A DNA stretch of 64,000 nucleotides from Enterococcus sp. DIV1094 (GCF_017316305.2 NZ_CP147250.1:3205547-3269546); one strand, 5' to 3'. Positions 44,965-54,214 are shown, counted from the first letter of the stretch. Translations and numbers: made by a program. The notes: generated by a model not told the origin, from the sequence alone.

Positions 44965-45616
44965 CAGTCAACACCCAAGTGATTTCTGCCGAATAAGCTT
45001 GTGCTTCAACACCCTCACGAGGTACATGAAGTTTTACATTTTTATTTTCCCCATCTTCTCCTCTGAATGTAGCAGCAAACGCCCCTGCGCCTTGTCCTTC
45101 TTTTGCTAACATCACATCTTGGTATTGTTCGTTCAAATCAAATGATTTTTGAGTAATTGTTGGTGCAGTAGATTGATTATTTTTTGTTACCACTTGACCA
45201 TTAGAAAGCGTCATTTGCGCCCCTTTTAGTTCATGACCATTTTCTCCGACAAATGGCGAAATTGTTACACCTAAAGTCCATCCTTTTGCGCCTCCTCGCG
45301 TATCATTTACTTGAACGTAAGGACTTTTATTTAGCGCATAGTAATCTGCATCCCCTTGCTTGATTTCTTGTTGACCAAACGTAATATTCGATGCAAAAGG
45401 AATGGATAGAGAACCAGTATCTCCTGTACTTGGATCATCATCATGAGTATCATCTGGGACAACTGGTTCCACATCTGTTCCGGATCCGGCTGTTAATGTA
45501 ACATTCGTTTTATTTGTTGATTCAGTAAATTCGGTTGCTTCTCCTGCATATGCCACCCCACCACAGACACTGGCTGCTAACAATGCAAAAGTTGCTGTTG
45601 TTATAATTTTCTTCAT
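44951..45616 (-). CDS. Canonical WxL-domain surface protein (cluster 2)
   Basis: The 221-residue product has a signal peptide (cut at GVAYAGE), an acidic linker rich in Asp, Pro and Thr (about 40-70), and a full WxL domain: S-L-S-I-P-F-A-S-N-I-T-F-G, G-G-A-K-G-W-T-L-G-V-T-I, the anchoring K-L-H-V-P and the final Y-S-A-E-I-T-W-V-L-T-D-A-P. Both W-x-L motifs are intact, unlike in cluster 1. First gene of cluster 2, after TAGGAGGAATTTTAAA. It should bind peptidoglycan non-covalently. Confidence 0.95.
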   Translation of the reverse strand: MKKIITTATFALLAASVCGGVAYAGEATEFTESTNKTNVTLTAGSGTDVEPVVPDDTHDDDPSTGDTGSLSIPFASNITFGQQEIKQGDADYYALNKSPYVQVNDTRGGAKGWTLGVTISPFVGENGHELKGAQMTLSNGQVVTKNNQSTAPTITQKSFDLNEQYQDVMLAKEGQGAGAFAATFRGEDGENKNVKLHVPREGVEAQAYSAEITWVLTDAPA

Positions 45617-45642
45617 TTTAAAATTCCTCCTAAATAATAATC

Positions 45643-45656
45643 GGTTTAATCAAACC
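45643..45656. promoter_or_regulatory. Palindrome in the leader of WxL cluster 2
   Basis: GGTTTAATCAAACC (arms GGTTT/AAACC) lies 27-40 bases before the first start codon of cluster 2 and could be an operator. A clear -35/-10 pair was not found nearby. Confidence 0.35.
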
Positions 45657-45746
45657 AGTGATAATTTTTACATGTTTCTTTTTTTAATTCTAGTTCAAAA
45701 AAATATCCAATCTTAGAATAAAACTAAAAGTCAAAATTTGGCGCAA

Positions 45747-45786
45747 AGAAAAAAAGCTAGTTTTCTTTAAGAAAGTTAGCTTTTTT
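45747..45786 (-). terminator. Terminator of the Mga-like regulator gene
   Basis: The hairpin AAAAAAGCTAAC...CTAGCTTTTTT overlaps the last codons of the regulator gene and ends in a T-run on the minus strand. It separates the regulator from WxL cluster 2. Confidence 0.85.
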
Positions 45787-47241
45787 ATACGCAATTTTAG
45801 AAAGAAGTTCATCCAATTGTCGCCAATTTCGATTTGTAGGAATATTCTTCATCAATAATAGAGGTGTTTTTTCTGTATTTAAGTAATAATTAGAGATTAC
45901 TAAATCTACTTCTGATACTTCTGTTTGATAATCATAAAAAGCAAAAAAATAGGCATGCCCATAATACGTTTGTATCTTATTCATCAACCATAATCGATGA
46001 GTATGGTGTAAATCGTCTTGAATCAATATTTTTATCGGATCAACATTACATAAAAATAAATCGTAATAATCTAAGATAAAATAATATGACAAAAACAATT
46101 GTTCCCAATTTTCTAAAAGAGCCGTTACCTCACTGTCTGATGTATTCTTAAGTATTTTGTGACAATCCTCCATTACGATTGATGCACGTAAGTTTTCTTC
46201 TTGAATTTCCTTAATGTATGAACGATTAAAAAAAAGATCCGTATTCCCAAAGAATAAAGAACTTCTTTCATGAAAGGCGACAAAATTAAAAATCAATTCG
46301 GGATCTTCTATATCCAACTTAAACTGAAATTGTTGTTCTAGCGCAACTGCTAAATTTAATACTGCTCGAAATGAAGGAGTATTAACTTTCTTATGGATTG
46401 TTGCGTGACTATTTTCATATTTTTTATTACCATCAATAATTCCGAAAGAATAGATGATCTGATAAAGAAAATACCGTTCATCCAAAGACAAATCCAAATT
46501 CATTTCATCCACCCATTGATTTAGATAACTAAAATTATAGTCATTATCAACAACTTTTCGATAGAACTGATTGATTTTTATTGCTCTTATTTTACTCCGC
46601 TCTAAATTGATTGTTAACCAATAGGAAAGCATCCGTCTTTGCAAAGAACTCAATGAAACCTGATAGATTTCTTCAAATGCATTGATATAGTTTTTTATAA
46701 TAGACAATGATGTTTTAAATGGCCAACTTTTCTCACTATGTCTAGTAGAATTCCAATAAAAGTAATAAAAGAAACTGCGTACTGCAATTTCTTCAGCATT
46801 CAATTCCAATTTGAAAGGTTGGAATTTAAAACGATGTCTTTCAAAATAAGGTACTAATAGTTTTGCATAACGAAAAACTGTCGATACATTGGTATACTGA
46901 GATTTAGCAAAAGATTCAAGTGATTCATCGGGATAATGGTACATAAAATCAATCAATTGATAATTATAGGAATCCTTATAAAAATACAGATAAATATTGT
47001 AGATTGGGAAATCTTTCTTCTTATGTATCCAAAATTGTTTATTGTTTCTATTCTCCAGAGTAATATTTTCTCCATACTCTAAAAACAAGAGACTTAGTTC
47101 TTCAATATAATGAAGAATTGATTTTTCTGTAACAGTTAATATTTCTTTTAGTTCTTGCATTGAGCACCATGTGTCTTTTTCCAATAAGTATTCTAATAAT
47201 ATTATCTTTTTTTGAGAAATCTTTGTTAGGAAAGTTTGCAT
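45757..47241 (-). CDS. Mga/AtxA-family transcriptional regulator
   Basis: The 494-residue protein has two N-terminal helix-turn-helix segments (W-C-S-M-Q-E-L-K-E-I-L-T-V-T-E-K-S-I-L-H-Y-I at about 25-47; S-L-E-S-F-A-K-S-Q-Y-T-N-V-S-T-V-F-R-Y at about 103-121), long helical middle regions of the PRD-like kind (about 165-380), and a C-terminal EIIB-like stretch. This order is that of Mga, AtxA and similar virulence regulators. Codon use is more AT-rich than in neighbouring housekeeping genes. It lies just upstream of WxL cluster 2 on the same strand, with its own terminator, so it probably controls that cluster. Confidence 0.88.
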   Translation of the reverse strand: MQTFLTKISQKKIILLEYLLEKDTWCSMQELKEILTVTEKSILHYIEELSLLFLEYGENITLENRNNKQFWIHKKKDFPIYNIYLYFYKDSYNYQLIDFMYHYPDESLESFAKSQYTNVSTVFRYAKLLVPYFERHRFKFQPFKLELNAEEIAVRSFFYYFYWNSTRHSEKSWPFKTSLSIIKNYINAFEEIYQVSLSSLQRRMLSYWLTINLERSKIRAIKINQFYRKVVDNDYNFSYLNQWVDEMNLDLSLDERYFLYQIIYSFGIIDGNKKYENSHATIHKKVNTPSFRAVLNLAVALEQQFQFKLDIEDPELIFNFVAFHERSSLFFGNTDLFFNRSYIKEIQEENLRASIVMEDCHKILKNTSDSEVTALLENWEQLFLSYYFILDYYDLFLCNVDPIKILIQDDLHHTHRLWLMNKIQTYYGHAYFFAFYDYQTEVSEVDLVISNYYLNTEKTPLLLMKNIPTNRNWRQLDELLSKIAYKKANFLKEN

Positions 47242-47461
47242 ATTATTTCACCCCTAAATGTTAATAAGAAATTTACTAATCTGCATTTTAACACGTAATC
47301 AAAAGAAAAAATATTCATAAAATTTCTAGAATTTAGAAATAAATTTGTAGTGATACTTAACAATTGAGAAATGGTTATTACTAAATTTTACTTACTTTAT
47401 TCTCACACTTGAACATCCATCTATTTTCAGATATGATTAACTAGTAACCGAATATGATTTT

Positions 47462-47613
47462 GTTTGCGGGGGGACGTTATTGCGTTGAGAAGGTAAAACC
47501 TGACCCTTTGAACCTGTTGGTTGATACCAGCGTAGGGAGCAAATGTCCTTTTTGTTGATGCGAAATCGAAACAATCAAGGCATTCTTCTATACTGGAAGA
47601 ATGTCTTTTTTTC
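47462..47613 (+). ncRNA. TPP riboswitch with expression-platform terminator
   Basis: The thi-box core is clear: GTTGAGA, ACCCTTTGAACCTG and ATACCAGCGTAGGGA, enclosed by a P1 stem (47462-47467 with 47539-47544). Downstream a 10-bp hairpin (47579-47588 with 47596-47605, one G-T pair) followed by seven T residues is the likely TPP-dependent terminator. It controls thiD-thiM-thiE. Confidence 0.95.
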
Positions 47614-47632
47614 TATTTTAAGGAGGAACCTG

Positions 47633-48445
47633 ATGAAGAAAGTACTAAGTATTGCCGGTTCAGATTGTAGCGGTGGCGCCGGTATCCAAGCCGATTTAAA
47701 AACATTTGCCGCTCATGGTGTTTACGGCATGTCGGTGGTCACCTCAGTCGTTGCTGAAAATACCGCTCGTGTGATTTCATATCAAGACATCTCACCGACG
47801 ATCATCAACGAACAAATGACAGCTGTTTTTGAAGATATCTACCCAGACGCTGTCAAAATCGGGATGTTGTCTTGTGCAGATACCATGTTAGCTGTCGCTG
47901 ATAGTCTTAAAGAATGGCAACCTAAACATGTGGTTTTAGATCCTGTGATGTATGCGAAAAACGGGAACGCACTGATGGAGCCTAAAGCGATCGACACATT
48001 GATTGCAGAAGTCTTACCATTGGCAACATTGATCACACCAAATATTCCAGAAGCAGAAAAAATCGTGAATCGTTCGATTTCTTCAGTGAAAGAAATGGAG
48101 CGAGCAGCAAAAGCCATTCATGAAATAAGTCAGAGTGCGGTTCTGATCAAAGGCGGTCATGGTTCAGGTGAAGCTACTGATGTCTTGTTTGATGGGGAAA
48201 ACCTTTATTCCTACAGTTCAGCACGCATCCCCACAAAAAATACTCACGGAACTGGTTGTACCTTCTCTTCTGCAATCGCTTCACAACTTGCCTTGGGTGC
48301 AACATTAGAACAAGCAGTTTCAAAGGCCAAAAAATATATCACCATGGCGATCGAGCATTCACTAGAATTGGGCAAAGGACATGGTCCGACCAATCATTTT
48401 TATTCGCTTTATCGCGATGGCTTAAAGGAGGAGCAAAACGAATGA
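47633..48445 (+). CDS. thiD: Hydroxymethylpyrimidine/phosphomethylpyrimidine kinase
   Basis: ThiD phosphorylates the pyrimidine part of thiamine (HMP to HMP-P to HMP-PP). The start at 47633 (MKKVLSIAGSD) follows AAGGAGGAACCTG; the longer open frame runs into the riboswitch terminator. The 270 residues show the ribokinase-like fold: S-I-A-G-S-D-C-S-G-G-A-G-I-Q-A-D, K-I-G-M-L-S, L-D-P-V-M-Y-A-K-N-G, T-P-N-I-P-E-A-E, and the anion hole/catalytic segment T-H-G-T-G-C-T-F-S-S-A. The stop overlaps thiM by four bases. Confidence 0.97.
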   Translation: MKKVLSIAGSDCSGGAGIQADLKTFAAHGVYGMSVVTSVVAENTARVISYQDISPTIINEQMTAVFEDIYPDAVKIGMLSCADTMLAVADSLKEWQPKHVVLDPVMYAKNGNALMEPKAIDTLIAEVLPLATLITPNIPEAEKIVNRSISSVKEMERAAKAIHEISQSAVLIKGGHGSGEATDVLFDGENLYSYSSARIPTKNTHGTGCTFSSAIASQLALGATLEQAVSKAKKYITMAIEHSLELGKGHGPTNHFYSLYRDGLKEEQNE

Positions 48446-49254
48446 ACACATTTTTAGGAACAGCTGTAGAGACGGTACGTACGAACAATCCTTTGGTCCA
48501 CCATATTACCAACTATGTGACTGTCAACGATTGTGCAAATTTGACACTTGCAATCGGTGGCTCACCGATCATGGCGGATGAAGTGCTGGAAGTGATGGAA
48601 ATCACAGGGATGTCACAAGCATTGGTACTAAACATGGGAACGCTGAACGAACGTACGGTAAATTCCATGCTTTTAGCTGGACAAACAGCTAATGAAAAAG
48701 GGATTCCAATCATTTTTGATCCCGTTGGCGCAGGCGCATCTGACTTCCGTAATGAAACAGCCAGATCGATCATTAATATGCTGAATTGTGCCGTGATACG
48801 TGGTAATATTTCAGAAATCCGCTTCTTAGCCGGAATCACAAGTTCCACAAAAGGTGTCGATGCCTCGGCGAATGATACAAGCTCGATTGAAGAAGCGCAA
48901 CTGATTGCAGATCAATTAGCAACAGCGCATAAATGTATCGTAGTGATCACTGGTGCTGTTGATGTGATTTCTGACGGACGACGAAACATCTTAGTGCATA
49001 ATGGTTGTGCTGAAATGAGTAGGATCACTGGTACCGGTTGTATGCTCACCTCTTTGATTGCTAGCTTTTGTGGTAGTTTCCCCGATCAACTCTTCTATGC
49101 AGCCACTACAGCTGTTTTAGCAATGGGCATTGCTGGAGAACTTGCTTTCGAACAAACAACTGGTACCGGAAGCTTTCGTGTCGCGTTGATCGATGAGATC
49201 AGTCGTATCGACCAACAAACATTGACCCAACGAGGAAATTATGTTGAAAAATGA
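48442..49254 (+). CDS. thiM: Hydroxyethylthiazole kinase
   Basis: ThiM phosphorylates the thiazole alcohol during salvage. The ATG at 48442 overlaps the thiD stop (ATGA) and follows AAAGGAGGAGC. The 270-residue protein has the family motifs H-H-I-T-N-Y-V-T-V-N-D-C-A-N, G-G-S-P-I-M-A-D-E, F-D-P-V-G-A-G-A-S, V-I-R-G-N-I-S-E-I, V-V-I-T-G-A-V-D and G-T-G-C-M-L-T-S-L. It works with ThiD and ThiE to build thiamine phosphate from salvaged halves; no de novo genes (thiC, thiG) are in the window. Confidence 0.97.
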   Translation: MNTFLGTAVETVRTNNPLVHHITNYVTVNDCANLTLAIGGSPIMADEVLEVMEITGMSQALVLNMGTLNERTVNSMLLAGQTANEKGIPIIFDPVGAGASDFRNETARSIINMLNCAVIRGNISEIRFLAGITSSTKGVDASANDTSSIEEAQLIADQLATAHKCIVVITGAVDVISDGRRNILVHNGCAEMSRITGTGCMLTSLIASFCGSFPDQLFYAATTAVLAMGIAGELAFEQTTGTGSFRVALIDEISRIDQQTLTQRGNYVEK

Positions 49255-49879
49255 CATCGATTATCGTTTGTACCTCGTCACAGATCAGTCACTGCTAAAA
49301 TCACATACACTTCAAGAAGCAGTGAAACAAGCACTTGATGGAGAAATCACCGTCTTACAGTTGCGGGAAAAAGCAGCCAGCTCACGTGACTTTTTTGAAG
49401 AGGCTCATCGTCTCAAAGAATTGACAGATCACTATGGGGTTCCATTGATCATCAATGATCGGGTAGATATTGCGTTAGCTTGTGATGCAGATGGTGTACA
49501 TGTTGGTCAAACAGATTTACCTGTTGCTGTGGTGAGAAAAATGATCGGACCTGAAAAAATCATCGGTGCTTCCGTTCAGACCGTTGAACAGGCGATTTTA
49601 GCAGAAGAAGCCGGTGCGGATTATTTAGGTGTAGGTGCGATGTTTCCCACCTCTACCAAGTCAGATGCAATTGAAGTAACAAAAACTGAACTAAAAAATA
49701 TTCTTCAACATGTTTCGATTCCGGTTGTTTTGATCGGCGGACTCAACGAACGGACGATTGCAGCATTCAAGGACTTCCCGATCCAAGGTTTTGCCGTTGT
49801 TTCAGCGATCTTGGCAAAGCAAGAAATCAAAAAAGCAACTCAAGAACTTTTCACCCAAATCAACAAATTCATCAAATAA
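49241..49879 (+). CDS. thiE: Thiamine-phosphate synthase
   Basis: ThiE joins HMP-PP and thiazole phosphate to thiamine phosphate. The 212-residue TIM barrel shows Y-R-L-Y-L-V-T-D, V-L-Q-L-R-E-K, I-I-N-D-R-V-D-I-A-L-A-C-D-A-D-G-V-H-V-G-Q, I-I-G-A-S-V, A-D-Y-L-G-V-G-A-M-F-P-T-S-T-K and V-L-I-G-G-L-N. It overlaps the end of thiM by 14 bases and is followed by a two-way terminator. Confidence 0.97.
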   Translation: MLKNDIDYRLYLVTDQSLLKSHTLQEAVKQALDGEITVLQLREKAASSRDFFEEAHRLKELTDHYGVPLIINDRVDIALACDADGVHVGQTDLPVAVVRKMIGPEKIIGASVQTVEQAILAEEAGADYLGVGAMFPTSTKSDAIEVTKTELKNILQHVSIPVVLIGGLNERTIAAFKDFPIQGFAVVSAILAKQEIKKATQELFTQINKFIK

Positions 49880-49886
49880 TAAAACA

Positions 49887-49936
49887 AAAAAGCAATCTGC
49901 GTAAACGTCCATATACATTTACACAGATTGCTTTTT
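49887..49936. terminator. Bidirectional terminator between thiE and the PPDK regulator gene
   Basis: The stem AAAGCAATCTG/CAGATTGCTTT, extended by GTAAA/TTTAC with one mismatch, has T-runs on both strands. Confidence 0.88.
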
Positions 49937-49946
49937 ACCTTGTGAC

Positions 49947-50759
49947 TCATTTCAAACTTTTTAAATGATTTTCAACGAGATAAGCCGTTTCTTCAATCGA
50001 TTTATCCGATACATCGATCACAAAATTGCCATAGCGATCGAAAATCTCTTGGGAGTATTCCAATTCTTTATTGATCGTTTCTAAATTATTGTAGCTAGAC
50101 GTTTGATGTAATCCTAAAGAATCTAAGCGATTGCTACGAATTCTCACTAGATTTTCTGGATGGCAGATCAAGCCGACGATTTTCTTTTTGTCTACTTCTT
50201 CTAATACTTTTGGTAAAGGGACTTCAGGAATCAACGGAAGATTTGACACTTTATAGCCTTTATTTGCCAAATACATACTCAACGGCGTTTTTGATGTTCG
50301 AGAAACGCCAAGAAGGACGACATCCGAATCTAAGAACCCTTTTGGATCTTTTCCATCGTCATATTTAACCGCAAATTCGATGGCAGAGATCCGGTTGAAG
50401 TACTCTGTATCTAACTTATGAACAGCACCTGGTTCTTCAATCGGTTGCCTCCCTGTTTTTGCATGGATGATCTCAAATAGCGGATGCATCAAATCGATAT
50501 AGAGTAAGCCTGTTTTTTTACTGAAAGCTTTGGCAGCTTCTGATAATTCCAGATTCACTAGTGTGCTGATCACGATCGCTTTATCACGCAATGCATCTGC
50601 TAAGATAGGTAACAGTTCTTCTTTCTTGTTCACAAAAGGAAATTTATAGTTATTATTGAATACCAAATTAGGATATTGAACCATCACAGCAGATAACAAT
50701 TTTTGCGATGTTTCACCTAGTGAATCTGAGATAGAATAAACATTGACTTCATTTTTCAT
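49947..50759 (-). CDS. Pyruvate,phosphate dikinase regulatory protein (DUF299)
   Basis: This 270-residue enzyme is a bifunctional ADP-dependent kinase and phosphorylase that switches off PPDK by phosphorylating a Thr next to its catalytic His, and reverses this with phosphate. Family landmarks are S-D-S-L-G-E-T, the P-loop G-V-S-R-T-S-K-T-P-L-S at about residues 151-161, K-V-S-N-L-P-L-I-P-E and G-L-I-C-H-P-E-N-L. It is transcribed after ccpN (12-base gap), and the target gene ppdK lies divergently upstream, so the trio is a functional unit. Confidence 0.95.
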   Translation of the reverse strand: MKNEVNVYSISDSLGETSQKLLSAVMVQYPNLVFNNNYKFPFVNKKEELLPILADALRDKAIVISTLVNLELSEAAKAFSKKTGLLYIDLMHPLFEIIHAKTGRQPIEEPGAVHKLDTEYFNRISAIEFAVKYDDGKDPKGFLDSDVVLLGVSRTSKTPLSMYLANKGYKVSNLPLIPEVPLPKVLEEVDKKKIVGLICHPENLVRIRSNRLDSLGLHQTSSYNNLETINKELEYSQEIFDRYGNFVIDVSDKSIEETAYLVENHLKSLK

Positions 50760-50771
50760 GTAAAAATCCCC

Positions 50772-51401
50772 CTATCGATTTCGTTCAGCATTCCTCGCTT
50801 GCTGAGTAATAAAATTCAATACTTTTGATTTAGTGATCTTCCCGATTACTTTGCTTTCATCCGCTTCATCGACAACGGGTAGAGAGTCTACTTCAAAATC
50901 TTGAAGAATCGTTGCCGCTTCCAATATATCGGTATGCTTCGTACAAGTTTTGATGTGCGGTGTCCGAGTCATACAAAGAGCGACAGGTGTGTGATCGATC
51001 TCTGTATTCAGTGAAGCACGCAATAAATCTTTTCGTGACAATACGCCGACCAATTGTTTGTTTTCATCAATGACATAAATCGAGCCGACATCATACACGA
51101 ACAACGTTGTGATTGCATCTCGGATCGAAGTATTCAAATCGATCAGTAAAGGTGGTACCATGACCTCACTCACTTTTACTGTGAACGTTTTAAAGAAAAA
51201 AAGCGTTTCTAAGTCTGAACCAGTGTAGGTATAGCCGATCTTGGGCGTTGCTTCAAGTATACCGGCCATCGTTAAAAAAGATAAATCCGACCGTAATGTC
51301 GCTCTGGATACGTCTAAGAGTTCAGAAATTTTTTCTCCACTGACAGGTTGTGTTTTTTTGACGATCTCAATGACTTTTTTTTGTCGTTCACTTAATTTCA
51401 T
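50772..51401 (-). CDS. ccpN: CBS-domain transcriptional repressor of gluconeogenic genes
   Basis: The 209-residue protein has an N-terminal winged helix (about 1-60; Q-K-K-V-I-E-I-V-K, I-S-E-L-L-D-V-S-R-A-T-L-R-S-D-L) and two CBS domains (about 75-135 and 145-205; V-G-S-I-Y-V-I-D-E-N, V-D-S-L-P-V-V-D-E). This is the CcpN architecture; in Bacillus CcpN represses gluconeogenic genes on glycolytic carbon sources. It is the first gene of ccpN-PPDK regulator. The divergent promoter region contains an 11-bp inverted repeat over the ppdK promoter. Confidence 0.92.
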   Translation of the reverse strand: MKLSERQKKVIEIVKKTQPVSGEKISELLDVSRATLRSDLSFLTMAGILEATPKIGYTYTGSDLETLFFFKTFTVKVSEVMVPPLLIDLNTSIRDAITTLFVYDVGSIYVIDENKQLVGVLSRKDLLRASLNTEIDHTPVALCMTRTPHIKTCTKHTDILEAATILQDFEVDSLPVVDEADESKVIGKITKSKVLNFITQQARNAERNR

Positions 51402-51490
51402 CTTAGCCTTTTCCTCCCTCCTTCGTTTACATTATTTATTATACACATATATAAAGCGATTTCAAAATAAATTTGCGTTTTATTTTTCTA

Positions 51491-51544
51491 ATTGACAGAT
51501 ATATATGAGTCATATTAAGATGTATTTATACAAAATATGACTCA
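51491..51544 (+). promoter_or_regulatory. ppdK promoter region with 11-bp inverted repeat
   Basis: TTGACA (51492-51497) is followed by a perfect inverted repeat TGAGTCATATT (51506-51516)/AATATGACTCA (51534-51544) with a 17-base spacer, which covers the likely -10 and start of transcription. It may be the CcpN operator. A longer ppdK frame from 51537 would begin within this repeat and is not used. Confidence 0.65.
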
Positions 51545-51569
51545 CATTAAATCAATGGAGGCTTATCTC

Positions 51570-54188
51570 ATGGAAAAATGGATTTATGATTTTAGTGAAG
51601 GTAGAAGTAAAGATAAAGCATTATTAGGTGGAAAAGGTGCAAATCTAGCGGAAATGACACACTTAGGCTTGCCTGTTCCTTCTGGCTTTACTTTGACTAC
51701 GGAAAGTTGTATGCGCTATCTTAATGATGCTACTTTCTTTGAAAAACATTTGGCAGCAGAGCTTCGTACAGCGATCAAACGCTTGGAAGTTGAAACCAAC
51801 AAAACATTTGGGAGCGACGAGGACTTATTATTAGTTTCAGTCAGAAGCGGTGCCGTCTTTTCTATGCCTGGTATGATGGATACGATTCTTAATCTAGGGT
51901 TGAATGATTCACGTGTCCGGACGCTCGCAGAACAAACCAATTTATCCTTTGCATACGACTGCTATCGTCGTTTGTTACAAATGTTTGGCGACGTTGTTTA
52001 TGGTATTCACAAAGAAAGCTTCAATGTTCTACTGATAGAAGCAGAAAAAGCAAACAATAAATCTGTCGCTGATTTCAACGAACAACAACAAGTATCTTTG
52101 ATCGAAAAATATAAAGAATTATTTAGTAAACATAAAAAAGTATTTCCTCAACAGCCAATGGATCAGTTGAAAGAAGCGATCCAAGCCGTCTTTCATTCTT
52201 GGAACAATCCACGAGCGAATGTTTACCGTGAGTTACATGGTATCGCCCATGATTTAGGAACAGCGGTCAACGTTCAGGAGATGGTTTTTGGCAATAGCGG
52301 AAATGAAAGCGGTACAGGCGTCGTATTCACTCGGAATCCGTCAACTGGTGAAAATCAGCTCTTTGGTGAGTTTCTTTTGGATGCCCAAGGAGAAGACGTG
52401 GTGGCTGGTATTCGTACACCACAACCGATCCAAGAATTAAGTGAGCGCCTGCCAGATGTTTATCAAGACTTCTTGCACTACGCACAAATGCTAGAAACAC
52501 ATTACAAAGACATGCAGGATATTGAATTTACGGTAGAAAATGGCAAACTATTTATTTTACAAACGAGAAATGGCAAGCGGACAGCGAAAGCTGCTTTAAA
52601 GATCGCGACTGATTTAGTTGCGGAAAAGAAACTTACAAAAGAAGAAGCTTTGATGCGCATGGAACCAGAAATGATCGATCAACTGATCCATCCAATTTTT
52701 GAACCCACTGCCCTCAAAAAAGCAACCGCTTTTGCACAAGGTTTACCAGCTAGTCCAGGCGCCGCAACGGGTGAGATCGTCTTCACCGCAGAAAAAGCAA
52801 AAGAACGACATGAACTAGGAAGTAAAGTCATCTTAGTTAGGCAAGAAACCTCACCGGAAGATATCGAAGGAATGATCGTGAGTGAAGCAATCGTCACTAG
52901 TCGTGGTGGGATGACTTCTCATGCTGCTGTAGTCGCTCGTGGGATGGGAACTTGTTGCGTAACAGGTTCAGAAGCCTTGACGATCGACGAAGAAACAAAA
53001 ACTGTCACAACAAAAGACGTTCGACTAACCGAAGGCGACATCCTCTCGGTCAACGGCAATACCGGCGAGATTTATTTAGGGGAGCTTCCGACAGTCGTTG
53101 CAGAAAACAATCAAGATCTAGCTTTATTTTTATCCTGGGCCAATGAAGTTGCCGATTTGGACGTGCGTGCCAATGCTGAAACATTAACTGATTTACGAAC
53201 AGCTCTTGATTTTGGTGCTACAGGCATCGGGTTAGCAAGGACTGAGCATATGTTTTTTGGAGAAGAACGTATTTTAGAAATGCGTCGTTTGATTTTAGCT
53301 GAGAATGCCCAAGAAATGGCAACCGCTTTGACAAAATTATTAGCATTCCAAGAAGATGATTTTTATCAGATGTTCCAAACGATCCAAGAGAAACCAATGG
53401 TCATTCGTTTGCTTGACCCACCGATGCACGAGTTTCTCCCCCATGATCCGCAAGACATTCAACAGTTAGCAGAAAAGTTGGGTCAGCCAGTCAATGAATT
53501 AACAACTAAAATCGAAGCCTTGAAAGAAACCAATCCGATGTTAGGGCATCGAGGGTGCCGACTAGGGATCACTACGCCTGAGATCTACCAGATGCAAGTC
53601 AAAGCGATCATTCAAAGTGCCATTCGCCTAAGACAAGAAGGTGTACCAGTTATCCCAGAGATCATGATCCCGTTGATTGCTGAAAAAGAAGAGTTAGTAC
53701 ATCTCAAAACGCTGTTGATCGAAACGATTGAAGCAACTTTCAACTCACAAAATAGTTCACTGTTTCCCTATGAGATCGGTACGATGATCGAATTACCTCG
53801 CGCTTGTTTGATTGCTGATCAATTAGCAGAACAGGCTGATTTCTTCAGTTTCGGTACAAATGATCTCACCCAAATGACCTACGGCTTTTCTCGTGATGAT
53901 ATCGGAAAATTTATCAATCGTTATCAAGAAAAAGCAATCATGACACAAGATCCGTTCCAACATTTGGATCAACAAGGGGTTGGTCAACTGATCAAACTCG
54001 CTGTCTCGAATGCTCGACGAATCAAACCAGAGCTGTCGATCGGCATTTGTGGAGAAGTTGGCGGAGACCCACAGTCCATTCCATTCTTTCAAGCGATCGG
54101 AATCGACTATGTCTCTTGCTCCCCTTACCGGATTCCCGCTGCTCGATTAGCCGTAGCACAGGCTGCGATCCGTAGTCGTCGATCTTAA
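51570..54188 (+). CDS. ppdK: Pyruvate, phosphate dikinase
   Basis: PPDK interconverts pyruvate, ATP and phosphate with PEP, AMP and pyrophosphate, and can supply PEP for gluconeogenesis. The ATG at 51570 (MEKWIYDF) follows ATGGAGG by eight bases. The 872 residues are normal for the family: an ATP-grasp N-terminal part (L-L-G-G-K-G-A-N-L-A-E-M, S-V-R-S-G-A, F-G-N-S-G-N-E-S-G-T-G-V), the swivelling domain with catalytic His451 in GGMTSHAAVVARGMG (regulatory Thr two residues before it), and a C-terminal PEP-binding barrel with Cys827 in GICGEVGGDP. The regulator that phosphorylates the Thr is encoded next door. Confidence 0.97.
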   Translation: MEKWIYDFSEGRSKDKALLGGKGANLAEMTHLGLPVPSGFTLTTESCMRYLNDATFFEKHLAAELRTAIKRLEVETNKTFGSDEDLLLVSVRSGAVFSMPGMMDTILNLGLNDSRVRTLAEQTNLSFAYDCYRRLLQMFGDVVYGIHKESFNVLLIEAEKANNKSVADFNEQQQVSLIEKYKELFSKHKKVFPQQPMDQLKEAIQAVFHSWNNPRANVYRELHGIAHDLGTAVNVQEMVFGNSGNESGTGVVFTRNPSTGENQLFGEFLLDAQGEDVVAGIRTPQPIQELSERLPDVYQDFLHYAQMLETHYKDMQDIEFTVENGKLFILQTRNGKRTAKAALKIATDLVAEKKLTKEEALMRMEPEMIDQLIHPIFEPTALKKATAFAQGLPASPGAATGEIVFTAEKAKERHELGSKVILVRQETSPEDIEGMIVSEAIVTSRGGMTSHAAVVARGMGTCCVTGSEALTIDEETKTVTTKDVRLTEGDILSVNGNTGEIYLGELPTVVAENNQDLALFLSWANEVADLDVRANAETLTDLRTALDFGATGIGLARTEHMFFGEERILEMRRLILAENAQEMATALTKLLAFQEDDFYQMFQTIQEKPMVIRLLDPPMHEFLPHDPQDIQQLAEKLGQPVNELTTKIEALKETNPMLGHRGCRLGITTPEIYQMQVKAIIQSAIRLRQEGVPVIPEIMIPLIAEKEELVHLKTLLIETIEATFNSQNSSLFPYEIGTMIELPRACLIADQLAEQADFFSFGTNDLTQMTYGFSRDDIGKFINRYQEKAIMTQDPFQHLDQQGVGQLIKLAVSNARRIKPELSIGICGEVGGDPQSIPFFQAIGIDYVSCSPYRIPAARLAVAQAAIRSRRS

Positions 54189-54214
54189 CGATTTGTTTCT
54201 TTACATTTGATTCC

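Noticed and set aside
51537..51569. Upstream start for ppdK at 51537
   Set aside because: It lies inside the promoter inverted repeat, lacks a ribosome binding site, and ATG 51570 after ATGGAGG gives the family's normal N-terminus.
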